Source: Chlorokybus atmophyticus
Lineage: Eukaryota; Streptophyta; Chlorokybophyceae; Chlorokybales; Chlorokybaceae
NCBI GenBank assembly: GCA_009103225.1
Contig: RHPI01003369.1
Span: 1,868,968-1,932,967, forward strand
Direction of reading: 5' to 3'
Length of the DNA: 64,000 nucleotides
Of this stretch, positions 1 to 13,413 are shown piece after piece. The notes under the pieces were generated by a model. The model made no database searches and was not told the origin of the DNA. It worked only from the letters and a program-made list of their open reading frames with translations. Made by a program: the position numbers and the translations under genes. The number at the start of each line of letters is the position of its first letter. Within the stretch, counting starts at the first letter, position 1.

Positions 1-592
1 CCGGGCACCCCACACAAATGGCCCTCAAGTGGTGAACACACTCTGATCCCTACTCAAGGTTGCTACTAAGCCTTTATACCAATTGCTGCTCTCCCGACCT
101 GGCACACATGATATCCAAGGCCCAAGACCTTGTCACTGTGTGCTGACCTATCAGCACAAGCCGACCTTGCCATCAACCTTACAATTTCAAACTTAGGTTA
201 ACCTATTACAATAGTACTTGCGGATTGACCACATGCATCAATAGCCTTACGACCGTCACATTAGTGGCAAATCGCACTACCACAGTACAGATTATGTGGT
301 TTGCCATCATGGCTCTCATTCGTTGAACCCAAAGTATTGTTGATTGCCAACTGATGTGGCAATCCATAATACTTTGGGCTACATGGCCTCAGGTATTAAT
401 CAGCTTTGTGCAAGCCCTTATCGATGCCTTATGTAGTACTGTGTCCAAGACTCCCAAGGCGACATGGTCAAAGTGCATCAGCACAGCTGCCATGCACTAC
501 ACAACTTGACAACCGAAATCTTCACGTAGTTCTTCATGCTTACCTAAGTAAGAGACAGAGAATGACTTTGGCCAGCCTTATAAGCGTGACAA
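1..592 (-). repeat. Partial LTR, family B, cut by the window start
   Basis: Read on the minus strand from 592, this begins TGTCACGCTTATAAGGCTGG and matches the LTR starting at 39,067 on the plus strand. The match includes the GCCAAAGTCATTCTCTG stretch, a CCAAGTCGGAGAGCAGCAA-like stretch with a nearby TATAAA, and a GTGTGGGGTGCC stretch at the window edge. No polypurine tract precedes 592 on the minus strand, so it is a 5' LTR or a solo LTR. Its other end lies outside the window. Confidence 0.7.
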
Positions 593-2137
<1,545 letters not shown>

Positions 2138-4207
2138 CCGTTGTCTTTTGAAGATCTGTGTGGCCAAGATGTGAGTTTGCGTCACCACACGCGGACCAAG
2201 GCGAGAGGCCCTTGAGTAAGCATGTGCAAAGTGGGAAGGAAATAGTGGCAAGTACTTATTGCGAAGCCAGAATGTGTTTGCATGAGATTGGGGTGCTTGG
2301 CTTAGCTGGTAAAGGGGCCTTCCTCTCTATGCTGGCAAGGGTGGTGGTGGGGGGGGAGGGGGGGGGTATTAGGCGTGAAGGTGTTGCTTGAGAGAAGGTT
2401 GCCCAGGGTCTATAACATCGGCGCCATAACCTCTAGGCTATGGCAGCAAAAGTCGTTGCCATATGAGGAGCCACATGCCATGTGATCATGTCCCATAACC
2501 ATGGTATGACATCATCTCTCCTTGCTGCACTTGGTAGCGAAGCGATCGACAACCAAATGCTACATGTCTTACCATCAAACAATGTCTGTGCAACAATAAA
2601 CGTTTTGCCCTTTGCATGTTGATTTGAACAAAGCCGTTGCATGCATAGAACTACATGGGACTGTACATGTGAATGCATGTTGCCAGCTGATGGTGCACGT
2701 ACACAGGTTAGTGCATGATGCACTGTGCATCATGCACTCATCATTTTCTTGCCATGAGCATGCCATGATGTGATGTTACTTTTGGAAGTGTGTCACACAT
2801 TTATGTATAACACATATGATACGCACCAACTCCAACTTGCATTGCATATTGTGTGCCAGTACAGTTTGACACTAATTTAGTAGATCAACTTTTCTTAAAG
2901 AATGACATGCTGTTGGTCTTGCAGTTGTGCACACGCACGCATGTGACAACACAAAAACCTGAATCCACATGCAATCAGGTTGTGTATGCAACATGCAATG
3001 AGGTTTTCCTGAAAATGCTACATATAGTATTGCAACATGTCAATCGTTATCATCTAAAACCATAAGCATACTCCCCGCAAGTTGTTTCAACCCTGTCTGG
3101 AAACAAACTTTGTGCACTACACTTATGTGAAACATGTTGTGCGCTTGCAAGCTTGAAATCGTGCACGTGTAACTTGCACATGCATAACATATTTGAATGG
3201 CCTTTAAGAATATACACTTGCTTGCTTTGTGACCCTGCAAACGTATGTACAAGCACAAGCTTTTTTAAGATATAGAAAAACGTGTTTTGAACATGTTCTC
3301 TATATAAAAAGGTTCACATGTGAATGAGTTGAGCACTTTGATATCCTTTGATCAGGCATGTTGTTGATATTATCAAGTTGACTGCCAAGCATTCTTTGAC
3401 CAGTTTCGTACCAAAACATCAAACCATGACTATCATTGTGAGTAAAACGCATGTTTAACTTGTAGTAATTTGCATAATAGACTTCGTTAATAACATTGCC
3501 TACTTGCATGAGTATTTTATGATCTATTATTTGTAGTTGGTAAACTACACTACATAGTATACAATAAGCTAGTGCATTACATCCGATTACATTACATCCA
3601 TAATGCACTACAACTATGCATGGACTATGATAGTATCACTGCAATAGCATTTATAATATATGTGTAATGATTACGCTGTAATGCATGATTGTATAACTTA
3701 CCGTGCACATGAAGAATATATCAAAAATCAATTGCAGATGATCAGCTCAGATGGGCTTACACATGCTGTTGTGCTTTCATATGCTGCTTTTGCTTTTGCT
3801 TCAGTTGCTTATACAGATAATGCCATCAATGCTTTGATTTAAGCTATAAACATTGCAATGTTATGCGAAATCGTTTCCCCTTTTGCATATAAATGAAGCG
3901 TTGCTATTGCATATGAGGCGCTTTCTCATGTGCAAGTGATTTAATCTTTCGAATGCCTTTTGACACCAAGATGTTTCAGTTACAGATTGCGTATACTATT
4001 GTCCATTAATGCATGAATAAACCATCATCCATGTTCATTGACACTTTAATGGTGGCGCCTTACCCTTAGTGAGGGCCGCAAGGTACGTGTGGGCCCTCAG
4101 AATGAAGCAGCTCACAGACTTTTATTGGGAAACATGGGGCAATGCTTACTGTGCAACTGCCCTACCCCCTAATGTAGGGCGCTAGATACTTTACATGTCA
4201 GGTATTA
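2138..4207. other. Gene-free stretch
   Basis: AT-rich sequence with only short random frames. It contains a hairpin at 2,711-2,737 (12-bp arms GTGCATGATGCA / TGCATCATGCAC with a 3-base loop) and a G-run near 2,350. No supported gene. Confidence 0.6.
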
Positions 4208-4393
4208 CCGTATAGACACGTACAACTCTCACTCACTTCTAAGAGTTATTCTTTATTTCAACCTTTTGGCTACACCAGCCATAAATGTCAATGTCCATTA
4301 TTCTTACTACTGTTAACAAAGCCTGTAATACCCTATGAACATTACAAATTGAGGCAATCGATAATAATCTTTCGGTTGTACGTGTCTACACGG
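4208..4393. mobile_element. Short MITE with 19-bp inverted ends and TA duplication
   Basis: Ends CCGTATAGACACGTACAAC (left) and the complement of CCGTGTAGACACGTACAAC (right) differ at one base. TA flanks both sides (4,206-4,207 and 4,394-4,395). The 186-bp interior has no coding capacity. TA duplication fits a Tc1/mariner-type mobiliser. Confidence 0.65.
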
Positions 4394-4669
4394 TATCTCG
4401 GACTGTGGGTGAGCAAAATTACCATGCATGATACCGGCTCCATGGGGCAATGCCCCAACCCTTGCCCCATCGATTGGGGGTGTTAAGGTGACATGGACAG
4501 GTGCATAACATGCACTGCAGACTCGGTAGGCCTAATGGACTGCATCTTGCATGCCCAGTGACCACCTGCATGTCTACAGCAGCCTGAGTAACACTGCAAG
4601 TGACTTTCCACCCCCGGTGTGCCGGATGCTGGCGCAGCAACCTGTGACGAAGCGGGAAAAAGTTTCCTC

Positions 4670-5284
4670 GACTGCCTGGCTGCCAGGCACAGGCTAAGGC
4701 CGCCTCTCTTTGTGTGCGTGCGTGTGTGAGAGGATGTGTGCGAGGTACGGCCGGAGTAAAGTGCGTCAGCCAATAGGCCTAGCTCAGCAGCACAGCAGCT
4801 TGCATGCTACGGCTGGCACTGCTGGCTTAGGGTTAGGGCTAGCCTGCTGCAAGTTTAGCAAGTATGTGCATTGTTAGCTGCTGGGCTCACTCATTGTGTG
4901 GGCCGCAGCAGCTCACTTGTCGATGTAACAGCTGGTCTGGTGGCGGCCTCCACCAAGCGAGCTTCACCCTCTGAGATCGATCAACAGTGATGATAGTGAC
5001 GTGTGCGCAAGCGAGCATGCCCGGCTGCTAGGCGTGCCTGCGCACCCCCCCCTCTCCAGTAAGTGCGCCTTTGCGGCGGATAGACAGGGTGCACTGTGCA
5101 ATCTCTGACAACCTGTGATTTGCTTTGCCAACGCATGTTGAAGTTGTGGTGTGCTGCGCCGTGCCTACAGGTTGCAATCCTCCGCTTGTTACAGCGCTGT
5201 ATATCCAGCTTGCCAAGCAGCAGTGCATGGAAGGCAACTCCTTTGCCGTGTGACAGCAAGCAGCCTGTGCCCCTGAAGTATTGC
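4670..5284 (+). repeat. Duplicated 5' flank of ST1
   Basis: This upstream stretch resembles about 46,470-47,095 ahead of ST2. Shared pieces include GCCTGGCT..CAGGCACAG, AAGGCCGCCTCTC, ACAGCTGGTCTG, CACCAAGCGAGCTTC, GTGACGTGTG and GCGGATA-ACAGG. It probably holds the promoter and 5' UTR copied with the gene. No TATA box could be assigned with confidence. Confidence 0.6.
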
Positions 5285-7006
5285 ATGATGCCAAATGCAT
5301 GTCCCGGTATAGCTGTGCTAGTGGCGTGTGCTATCTGCCTGTTGGGGTTGCTTCCGCTGGGGCAGGCCGGCGAGGTGAGCATAGAGGAGCAGAGCATCAT
5401 CAATGCCGACAATGACTTCATCCTCCTGCCACGCATGGCTACGGCTCCAGAGGATCGCCCGGAGCATGACGACTTCTTGCACAACGTGAGTGCAGTAAAG
5501 TGGTAAACGAGATGGGCTCACAATGCGATCTGCTTGCAAAGTCATGCGTTGTTGCAGTCAAGTTGGGTGCTATGTGGCTCACGTTGCAATGTAGTGATAG
5601 TCGGCATCACATCATGCACTTGTTCGTTCTTGCAGTTGGAGTTTGCAAAGGGGCAGCTAAAACTGATTAACCAGACAAGCAAGGATGGAAGCGGCCGACA
5701 GCTGCCTGCAGCAATCTGTTTTGAAGGCAGGTTGCTGCCTAACATGTTCATATTTGGCTCGCCAAAGGCTGGAACCACAACCCTGTGGGCCTACCTGGTT
5801 AGGTATGCCATGTGTGGATTCTTTAAGGAATGCACGATTGCCATCACTTTGGTTCTTGCTTCATAATGTTTTGCAAACACTGTCCTGCATGCAGTCCCTT
5901 AGCACATGACAGCGCCTGGAGCTTCCCCAAGGAACCAAAGGTTTTGGGTCAATCGCGCCCGATGTGGACAGCAACAAAGATAGCAATTGACTACGCGCCA
6001 CGCTTTCCCACATGTGATCAAGCCAACAATGGCGTAAGCACAATGCGCACAGTATTCCTTACCGTGTCTGGATTCTTGTGTGTTGCTTGTACATTGCCAG
6101 TCAGCAGGCTCATTCAACTCTGCCCTGGCAGACATATTACGTAGTGGATGGCTCTCCAGTCTACATCTACCGAGACCAAGCCCCAACTCAAATCGTGCAA
6201 ATATATGGGACAGAGGCGTCCAAGCGACTGAAGTTCATTGCAACGCTGAGGAACCCAGCAGATAGAATACTATCCTTCTTCAACTCGTACGGGAAGGCGC
6301 TTGGCTACATCCCATGTGACGCCAACTTTGATGAGTGGGTGATACAACATTTGGATGCGACTGACTTGTGCTTTAGAGCTGCTGGCATGCACCGCTCATC
6401 TCCTGGAAACCTTCCAATGGTGAGCTGCAACTAGTCTTGTGTGTCCTCCTCACCACACCAGCTCGATGTACGCAAGTTGGCACATCACTTTGTGTCATGC
6501 TGACAAGGCTGTCTTGCAAACAGGCTTATCGCCGCTGCCAACGCCTGAATCAGATTGTTCAGTCCTGGCATGCAATGCAGCTATTCAATTGGTTCAACTA
6601 CTTCAGCCCACACCAATTTATGTTCATAGACTTCGATGATGTGAATGACAACCCCAAAGAGACTGTGCACAAGGTAAGTTGCAGTACTAGACACGGGTCT
6701 AGCGTCCATGTGGCATGTATATCTGATTCTACCATGTTGCAGATGTTTGACTTCGCAGGCATCCCATTCGATGAGTTTGAGTTTCAGCCGCTCATTGCCA
6801 ACAATGGCTCAGAACAAGTCAAAAAATGTGCCCGCCAGAAGGAGATGCTGCCTTCCACGCGCGAAGCGATTGACGAGTTTTTCCTGCCTTTGAATGTGCA
6901 ATTGAGGAACATCATGGTTAGAACCGGTCATGGGGATTCCGTGCCTGCATTCGCCCTGCGCTCTCATGACTTATATTTGTCGCGGAAGAAGACAGGAGCA
7001 CAGTAG
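5285..7006 (+). CDS. ST1: PAPS-dependent carbohydrate sulfotransferase, six exons
   Basis: Proposed exons are 5285-5485, 5636-5802, 5895-6033, 6132-6419, 6524-6673 and 6743-7006. All introns are GT-AG and the frame stays open for 402 residues. The N-terminus is a hydrophobic signal/anchor (residues about 9-28), as in Golgi type II sulfotransferases. Exon 2 carries the 5'-phosphosulfate loop GSPKAGTTTLWAYL (residue about 108). Exon 4 carries the 3'-phosphate motif LRNPADRILSFF (about 208). The family transfers sulfate from PAPS to a glycan; the acceptor cannot be read from sequence. Start: the first of two adjacent ATGs, aligned with the MM start of ST2. The 167/139/288/150-nt internal exons match those of ST2 exactly. 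The last exon is 12 nt shorter. Confidence 0.9.
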
Positions 7007-7283
7007 GCATAATGGAAATTTGGTGACAGTGGTCGGTTGTATTATCTGTAAGTATGGCTGCAGTATATTGAGCTGAGGTGTTAGAAGTGGGTTGGTAGAG
7101 GGGTGGGTGAAAACATGTGTTAAATCATAGCAAGCCCTGTTTTAGTTCTTCAACATGGTGGACAAGCGCTGAAAGCATTTCATTCATATATGAAATAGCG
7201 GTTGTGATGATTAATTGCGCTAGGGCGTTGTAGATATGTGACCATATTGATGGCCTATCGTATTTGCCCGAATGCCCCCCCCC

Positions 7284-7471
7284 NNNNNNNNNNNNNNNNN
7301 NNNNNNNNNNNNNNNNNNNNNNNNNNNNNNNNNNNNNNNNNNNNNNNNNNNNNNNNNNNNNNNNNNNNNNNNNNNNNNNNNNNNNNNNNNNNNNNNNNNN
7401 NNNNNNNNNNNNNNNNNNNNNNNNNNNNNNNNNNNNNNNNNNNNNNNNNNNNNNNNNNNNNNNNNNNNNNN
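7284..7471. other. Assembly gap (188 N)
   Basis: A run of N directly after a C-run. Content and true length are unknown. Confidence 0.99.
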
Positions 7472-8237
7472 CTTAATAAAATATAACAGGCGTTTGTAGC
7501 TTCGTTATGTGGTTCGGTTGTGCCATAAAACCAATGCTGTATACGTTTGTTGTTAATAATAACTTCTTTTTCATCTCGTTTTATAACCGGTTGGACTGTA
7601 CGGTGCCTACGTACATATGTAGCAATGTTAGTAACACTGTTACATATATATTATGTGCCAAGGTTGCATGAATGTTGAACTCCTGCATATAGTGGCGCTT
7701 TTGCAACCATATCATGGTTAACGACCCCATCTTTTTATGACAATCACAACCATCAACCACTTTTCATGTTGATTGGTCTATGCAGCCGCCATTATAAGTC
7801 GTGTAGGTGCACTATAAGAGCATGTGGCCGCCGTCGTCATCATATAGCCAGCAGCGCTGCAGAACTCAGCTGCTTTGCTAATAACTTTGAGTAACGATGT
7901 GAAGAGTTGGGTAGGCTCTGCGTGTACGGTAGCCATTCTGCTGAGACGTTTGTGATATGAATTGTCTTTAAGGTTGTTTGTGCTTTATTGTTACATTTGC
8001 GCCTTCATTATAATGTATGGTGCGGGGTCTGCGCCACATTGCCTTATAAGTTAAAGAATGGGGTTTATATTTGTTCGCTTTGATACATTGTCAACAACTG
8101 ACTCTGATGTAGATCGAACGCTCTTGCTCACAAACCACTTAACGTTGCTAGCATATTGCACTGATGTGTTCCTACCAGCCATGACACACAATTGGTTGTC
8201 ATCATTAACTTTCACAAACGGTAACACACCGCTTGTT
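7472..8237. other. Gene-free stretch
   Basis: AT-rich sequence. Nothing supportable is seen apart from the frame that runs on into the palindrome array. Confidence 0.5.
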
Positions 8238-8838
8238 CACCATGAATGGTCCGTCACGCAGGACCGGGATTATTCCCTGCTAAGTGAACTTGACGGACCA
8301 TGCATGGTCCGGTTTTCATGGACAGTCGGACCATACATGGTCAAAATTTCACGTAAATGGCACAATTGTTCTTGGGACGCACCAGGCATAGTGGTCAATA
8401 TGCATGAGATGTGTGGACCATGCATGGTGCGATGCCCCTTGGAACAGTGAACTATGCATGGTTTGTTGCTTGCTTCATGTCCGATAACTGAAAGTCGCAC
8501 CATACTATGTAGTACATGGTCCATGGATACGAACCGCAAGTTATATTTGTTACTGAATTGCACGGACATTCATGGTGCGCTACCCTCCTAGCACAGGGGA
8601 CCACATATGGTGCCAGTCTGGTCGACAGTCGCACCATGAATGGTCCATGGCTATCGTCAAGCTGTTGCGCATACATGGTGGCCACAAGCGGCACCATGTA
8701 TGGTCTTGCCAGACACCGCACTATACATGGTGCGGTCTACCTTGATTTGATTTGGTGTACCAATCATAGTCTGTCATGATGTCACTTCCATGGAAGCCAT
8801 GCACGGTGTGAGCGCTGTTTCATGCACCACGCCTGGTG
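8238..8838. repeat. Array of GGACCATGCATGGTCC-like palindromes (array 1)
   Basis: At least a dozen related 14-20-bp palindromes occur within 600 bp. Examples are 8,239-8,250 (ACCATGAATGGT), 8,295-8,310 (GGACCATGCATGGTCC, perfect), 8,328-8,342, 8,415-8,430, 8,563-8,579, 8,598-8,614, 8,629-8,646, 8,688-8,704, 8,715-8,736 and 8,823-8,838. Arms keep GGACCAT or GCACCAT, the centre varies, and intervals of about 15-90 bp are unrelated. Long frames on both strands here follow from the repeats and are not treated as genes. Confidence 0.85.
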
Positions 8839-9248
8839 CATACAATGTGCCACGCATATAATGCACAAAAATGCTGTGATGGACAATCAATGAACAGTCC
8901 CATCATGATCATCAGTAGCAAGCTAGCGTCATGTACTATACCTACAGTCTCCTATATGCACTGCACCCTGCGGTTGTCAGTCGCAGCTGACAACATCTTT
9001 CACTGGTAGAAATGGGTTTTGGCAAGTAATGCTGGATGCCTAACTTTATTAGAGATTTAGTGCAAAGTTTGTTAGGGATTCGCGAGATCCCTAATTAGTG
9101 TATAGCTAGATCTCTGTGTAAGTTTGAACCTGTCACAAGCGGCCATCAGCCGGTCGCATATTTTGTATTGAATCTCTAGCAACGTTGGGAACCGGGCGTT
9201 GCAATTGTCATCATACACGGTTGTGACAAACTTGCACGGATGTTGATT

Positions 9249-9271
9249 AAATTATTATTATTATTATTATT
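9249..9271. repeat. (ATT)n microsatellite
   Basis: Seven to eight uninterrupted ATT units. Confidence 0.95.
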
Positions 9272-10795
9272 GACCACTTCTCTAACGCCGTTGAAGACAC
9301 GGTGATTACATTACACGCATTTAGGTCAAAACAATGGCCGGTGCGATTCCTTGTTGCGACCGTGATTGATTCCATCATTGATGCATGTATCTAACAGTCA
9401 TAAAGTTGTAACGTCGGTCGCTACACCACACTACTTTAACTGCCTAAGTATTTGCCACCTAATCATCAGTATATCGCTGGTCCAAGCTTGCTTTTAGGTA
9501 CTTAAGTACCTACAGGCGTGCCCGCGGCCTACCTGGTACTTGACTTATAACGCAGCATACTATGCCCAGTGGTCATTGACCACTCTATCAATTATTAACG
9601 CACCGGCGCAATTTACAAATGGTGGGTGACACATGGAGTTTATGGCAACAGGATGCCCTACAAGCAACGCTGTGGCTAAATGCTTGGCGTCGCTAACTCG
9701 GGATTCAGTCTCCACGCCACCCGCGGACCAACAACTTATGTGCAAACACCTACCAGCCTAGCTATTTAACAATAATAAGCTGTTTATCGAGTTGTCTACA
9801 GTATTTCGCAATGTATACACATGTAACATGCTTTTGTTAACATTATGTATACACAGAATATATGATAATAAACACTTGTATGCGCATGTCAATACTGTTT
9901 ACCGGTAGTGCTTCTGTATACAACCTTGGTGCATGCGTCGCGTGACACATGCATTGCGTAAACATGAATGCAATACAACTGGCACATGAGACAATTGACA
10001 AAGCAAGTAATAAGATATTGTGCTAGCAAACATCTCTCAGCGCGTCTCGTATCGTCGTAGTCTAGTTAGTCAATGCGTAGGTGTTAGGTCGTTTGCTACT
10101 AACTTGGCAAACTTGCCTGCATAAGTTCGATCACCGCCGGTGAAAAAACTGTGTCAATACTACTTATTTTTGATTTCTACCGCGGATTGCAGTTATACAA
10201 CCGCATTAAGATTAAGTTCATTGATGCATGATTTAACCTGAAATTATCAAAGGATGTGGGTATAATTAATTTCAAGAAAAGACGGATATTGAACTTAATG
10301 CACATCAACTACTTCACCTTAATGGCTGCTGAGTACCAAACCAAATTGTGACTAAGTAGGAAAAGAGGTAGAAACCAGTACCTCGGTTGCTATTGAATAC
10401 CCAATTAAGTTATGATTGAATTCCTAACCAAGTTGCGGTCAAAGCCAAACTGTTGGGGGGCCATTTCTACCGGTGTTTATCGTGTAGCACCTTCGCCTGA
10501 GCAGCTGAACCCCATGTGAAGCCACTCCTAGAAATATTTCCACATTGTGCTGACTCCAAGCCTTAGAAGCTAACCGTAGCCTCAAGAGCCGGTGACACCC
10601 TTGCTTGACAGCCTTTGTGGACAGCCCCTTCTTATAAAAGACATACGGTATTGAGACACACATGTAAGTATAGCACAATAAACCACCCATCTAGGATGAC
10701 AAGGGCTGTCGCATCCACTCCTCTTGGGTTGCCATGGCTTTTTCTTCCTTGCCTCGCTCAACAGCCCTGCAATGTGTAGTCATCTCGACAACTAC

Positions 10796-11113
10796 TCAAG
10801 GACTGTCAATGACTTGCAGTTCTATATGCATACATGATAGTTTGTGAGATTCATAGCGCCACTCGCACCCTCTTTCAACCTCGTCGTTGGCCACCAACCA
10901 CTTTTTCTCTGCTGCATAGCTGACATCTGCTCGCAAGATCCTCTCGTATGGATAAGACTCCATTCGCCCAGGATCCTTCGATGGCAGCTGGTGACGACAG
11001 ATGAACACCGCGTGCTCAATGTGCTGGTAGTACTCGTACACGTCCATTGCCTGTTCTCTAGTGGGGGCGTTTGGTTTGGTGTCGCAAACAATCGCAGCAA
11101 AATCCAAGTCCAT
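10796..11113 (-). CDS. Hypothetical 105-residue frame
   Basis: An ATG-initiated frame with balanced, acidic-rich composition (begins MDLDFAAIVCDTKPNAPTRE and contains ADVSYAAEKKWL). It looks more protein-like than its surroundings, but no family is recognised and there is no supporting splice or duplicate evidence. It could be one exon of an unrecognised gene, a transposon fragment or chance. Confidence 0.2.
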   Translation of the reverse strand: MDLDFAAIVCDTKPNAPTREQAMDVYEYYQHIEHAVFICRHQLPSKDPGRMESYPYERILRADVSYAAEKKWLVANDEVERGCEWRYESHKLSCMHIELQVIDSP

Positions 11114-11618
11114 TGCACCGTTTGATCTTTACAATTAAAGATGGCTCAAGCAGCCTGCACATGTCAAGCATCCGTTAAATGTGCACTGGTAACCGTCCAT
11201 ATGGGACAGCCTGTGTCTGTCAAGTGACTATGAGGACCACAAGCGCGCGGCGTAACATAACAGCATACAAGCATGAATGTATGTGTGTGTAATTGTCCGT
11301 ATCCTTGAGAGGCAGTGAGCAACAGATAGTTGGAGACAGTGCGTGATGTTGTCAGAGATGATATGTGTGCTATTATGAGTGTGCGCGCAAACGCATGCCA
11401 ATGAGTCATGCCATGCGCTAACATAGCCCTTATTGACCTTTGTGTCTGTGCTGAGCTGAGTTACGGTCGTAGGCAGTCAGTCCTTGATGCAACCCGGCAC
11501 CACAATGCGATCATTGTTGCCGCATGGCTCATATGGATAGATGCCTCCGCTGACCAAAAACATCATGGGCCACTCCATCTCCCTGTCATAAATATTGTTG
11601 GATACAAGAAATGCTCAT

Positions 11619-12290
11619 TGTAACACTCAAGGCTAAATTCTGTGATTTTCATGGCCGTTTTAGGCCTTATTTGTAAGGTACATGTTTCTAATGACTTGTG
11701 GCGGATATCGGCGAGTTATGAGTCTGCCGCGGATATCGACCGGGGCCCCAAGACCAGTCCGGAAGGTGCCAGAAAACGGAGGGCCAGTCGAGAAGGGCTC
11801 GACCAGATTTCTGGAAGGGCCTGGCGCCAAGTAGTGTAACTTGACCATATGAGCAGCAAATTAGGAGATCTTTGGTGCGTTGGAAAGGTCTAGAAGTGTA
11901 CTACAAGATTCTGCAAGAATATCTTAGCTTCTAGTTCCGTCTAGCGCTAGAATCGTCTAGACAGTAGCATGTGCAGACTGGTAGGTATAAAAGTGACATT
12001 CTACAATTTGCAATACAACCTTTAGCTCCCTAGTTTCTTGTGTGCAAGCTTGGTGGTGGTTAGCAGGGGTTGCTAGCGTGTGCCCACCGGTGTGTGCTTG
12101 CTTGTGTGACGATCCAAGGCGCTACACAAGTCGGTGTGTAGCTTCGAGCGCATGCGCGTGCGTACGCGAGTGGCGGGGCGCGCGTGTGTGCTTGGCAGAG
12201 GGGGCAAGGTTCCGGTGTGAATACCGTGTCTTGGTGAGAGGGTTGTGGATTGGACCAACTCACAGGTGACAAGGCACGAGCACCGTCACA
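11619..12290 (+). repeat. 5' LTR of the chromovirus
   Basis: 672 bp, TG...CA ends, same length as the 3' copy at 17,002-17,673. Differences seen by eye: CATGG/CAAGG, TTTCTAA/TTTTTAA, AGTGTAAC/AGTATAAC, CTTGCTTG/CTTGTTTG and GCGCGCGTG/GCGCGTGTG. Confidence 0.95.
11986..11993 (+). promoter_or_regulatory. TATA box of the 5' LTR promoter
   Basis: TATAAAAG inside the LTR. It is repeated at 17,369-17,376 in the 3' LTR and, inverted, at 63,466-63,473 in the solo LTR. Position within the LTR fits a retrotransposon promoter. Confidence 0.6.
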
Positions 12291-12292
12291 AC

Positions 12293-12304
12293 TGGTATCG
12301 GAGC
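12293..12304 (+). other. Primer-binding site (initiator tRNA-Met type)
   Basis: TGGTATCGGAGC starts two bases after the LTR. It differs at one base from TGGTATCAGAGC, the site complementary to the 3' end of initiator tRNA-Met in many plant retrotransposons. Confidence 0.8.
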
Positions 12305-12384
12305 ACGGTTTACGAAGGTGAGAGAGGAAGTGTGTGGGCGTTTACACTTTTCATTCGGAAGCGGAGTGTAGTGTGTTAGTGGAG

Positions 12385-13413
12385 ATGGAGGATGCTCGCA
12401 TGGAAGAGCTTCAAGCTGCCATCTTGGCACTGAGGGAAGAGCTTCATCACACTCAAGCGGCGGCACAAGCACAACGCGAGGCGTATGAGCATGCGATGGC
12501 GCGTGTACAAATTCCCATGGCATCAAGCTCGCGCGTGCATGTGAAGGTGCCAAAGCCCAAGCCATTCAGGGGTCAACGTGATGGAGATGCAGTGGAGGAA
12601 TGGATTTTTCAAGTATCGTCTTGGTTGAAGCTCACGGAGGTGCCCACGCATCTGCACGTGGAGGTTGCAGCGACATTGCTTGAAGGTGCAGCACTTGTGT
12701 GGTGGAGGCATCGATGTACACGTGTTGCAAACGGGTTGGCGCTACCATTGACCACCATGGAAGAATTGGCACTTGAGGTTAGGCATCAATTTGTTCCCGT
12801 TGAGAGCGTGAAGGCCGCACGCGACAAACTTGCAGCCCTTGTGCAAATGGGGTCGGTGATGGCGTACACGGCCGCGTTTCAGCGATTGGTGATGTCCATA
12901 CCCAATATGACCGAGGAGGAGCAGTTGGACAGGTATACACGTGGTTTAAAACCTTTGGGGCGTAAAGAAGTGGAGCTACGGGACCCGAAGACACTCGCGG
13001 AGGCTATACGCATCGCGGAGCGTCTCGACGCGTTGTACTTCAAGTCCACCACAAGAAACACTGACTGGAGGCAAAGGCATGGTGATCAGCCCCGGGGAGG
13101 CTTTCAACATGCATGGAGACGAGGAGAACCAAGTTTAGCACTTGCCAATGGAGGTGGAGCTGACTCTGGGCCTGCACCAATGGAGGTGGGTGCCATACAC
13201 ACACATGGAAGTGAGGCGAAGCACAGCGGACGTGGTGAAAGAGGTAAAGGTGTGCGCAAGTGTTATGCGTGTGGGTCGACGGAGCATTTGGCGTACGGAT
13301 GCCCCAAACGAAGCACGCAAAGGCCAACACCGGATGGCAACCCTCGCCGTGATCGTCGCGTCACCACCATGGAGCAAAATGGCGTGGAGCAGGAAAACGA
13401 CTTCCCCCAGTAG
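12385..13413 (+). CDS. gag: Gag polyprotein of the chromovirus
   Basis: Structural protein that packages element RNA into cytoplasmic particles. From ATG 12,385 (MEDARMEELQ) it has a short coiled-coil start, a retrotransposon gag domain (W-rich core near WIFQVSSWLKL, later TRGLKPLGRKEVEL) and one CCHC zinc knuckle, CYACGSTEHLAYGC (residue about 292). The frame is also open upstream without an ATG, so 12,385 is the preferred start. It ends at TAG 13,411-13,413, directly after a CCCCC run. The pol frame is already open there in the -1 frame, which suggests ribosomal frameshifting for Gag-Pol. Confidence 0.9.
   Translation: MEDARMEELQAAILALREELHHTQAAAQAQREAYEHAMARVQIPMASSSRVHVKVPKPKPFRGQRDGDAVEEWIFQVSSWLKLTEVPTHLHVEVAATLLEGAALVWWRHRCTRVANGLALPLTTMEELALEVRHQFVPVESVKAARDKLAALVQMGSVMAYTAAFQRLVMSIPNMTEEEQLDRYTRGLKPLGRKEVELRDPKTLAEAIRIAERLDALYFKSTTRNTDWRQRHGDQPRGGFQHAWRRGEPSLALANGGGADSGPAPMEVGAIHTHGSEAKHSGRGERGKGVRKCYACGSTEHLAYGCPKRSTQRPTPDGNPRRDRRVTTMEQNGVEQENDFPQ

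Larger units (their letters stand above)
8839..11618. other. Mostly gene-free stretch
   Basis: AT-rich, with an (ATT)n microsatellite at 9,249-9,271. One possible short coding segment at 10,796-11,113 is listed separately. No other supported feature. Confidence 0.5.

Noticed and set aside
8058-8779. Overlapping frames on both strands in palindrome array 1
   Set aside because: The repeated palindromes lack stop codons and read similarly on both strands. No protein family motif is present.
8238-8838. CRISPR-like reading of the palindromes and spacers
   Set aside because: Repeats are imperfect, spacing varies from about 15 to 90 bp, and the genome is eukaryotic with introns.
12293-12304. tRNA-related sequence
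   Set aside because: It is the 12-nt primer-binding site next to an LTR, not a tRNA gene. No complete tRNA cloverleaf was recognised anywhere in the window.
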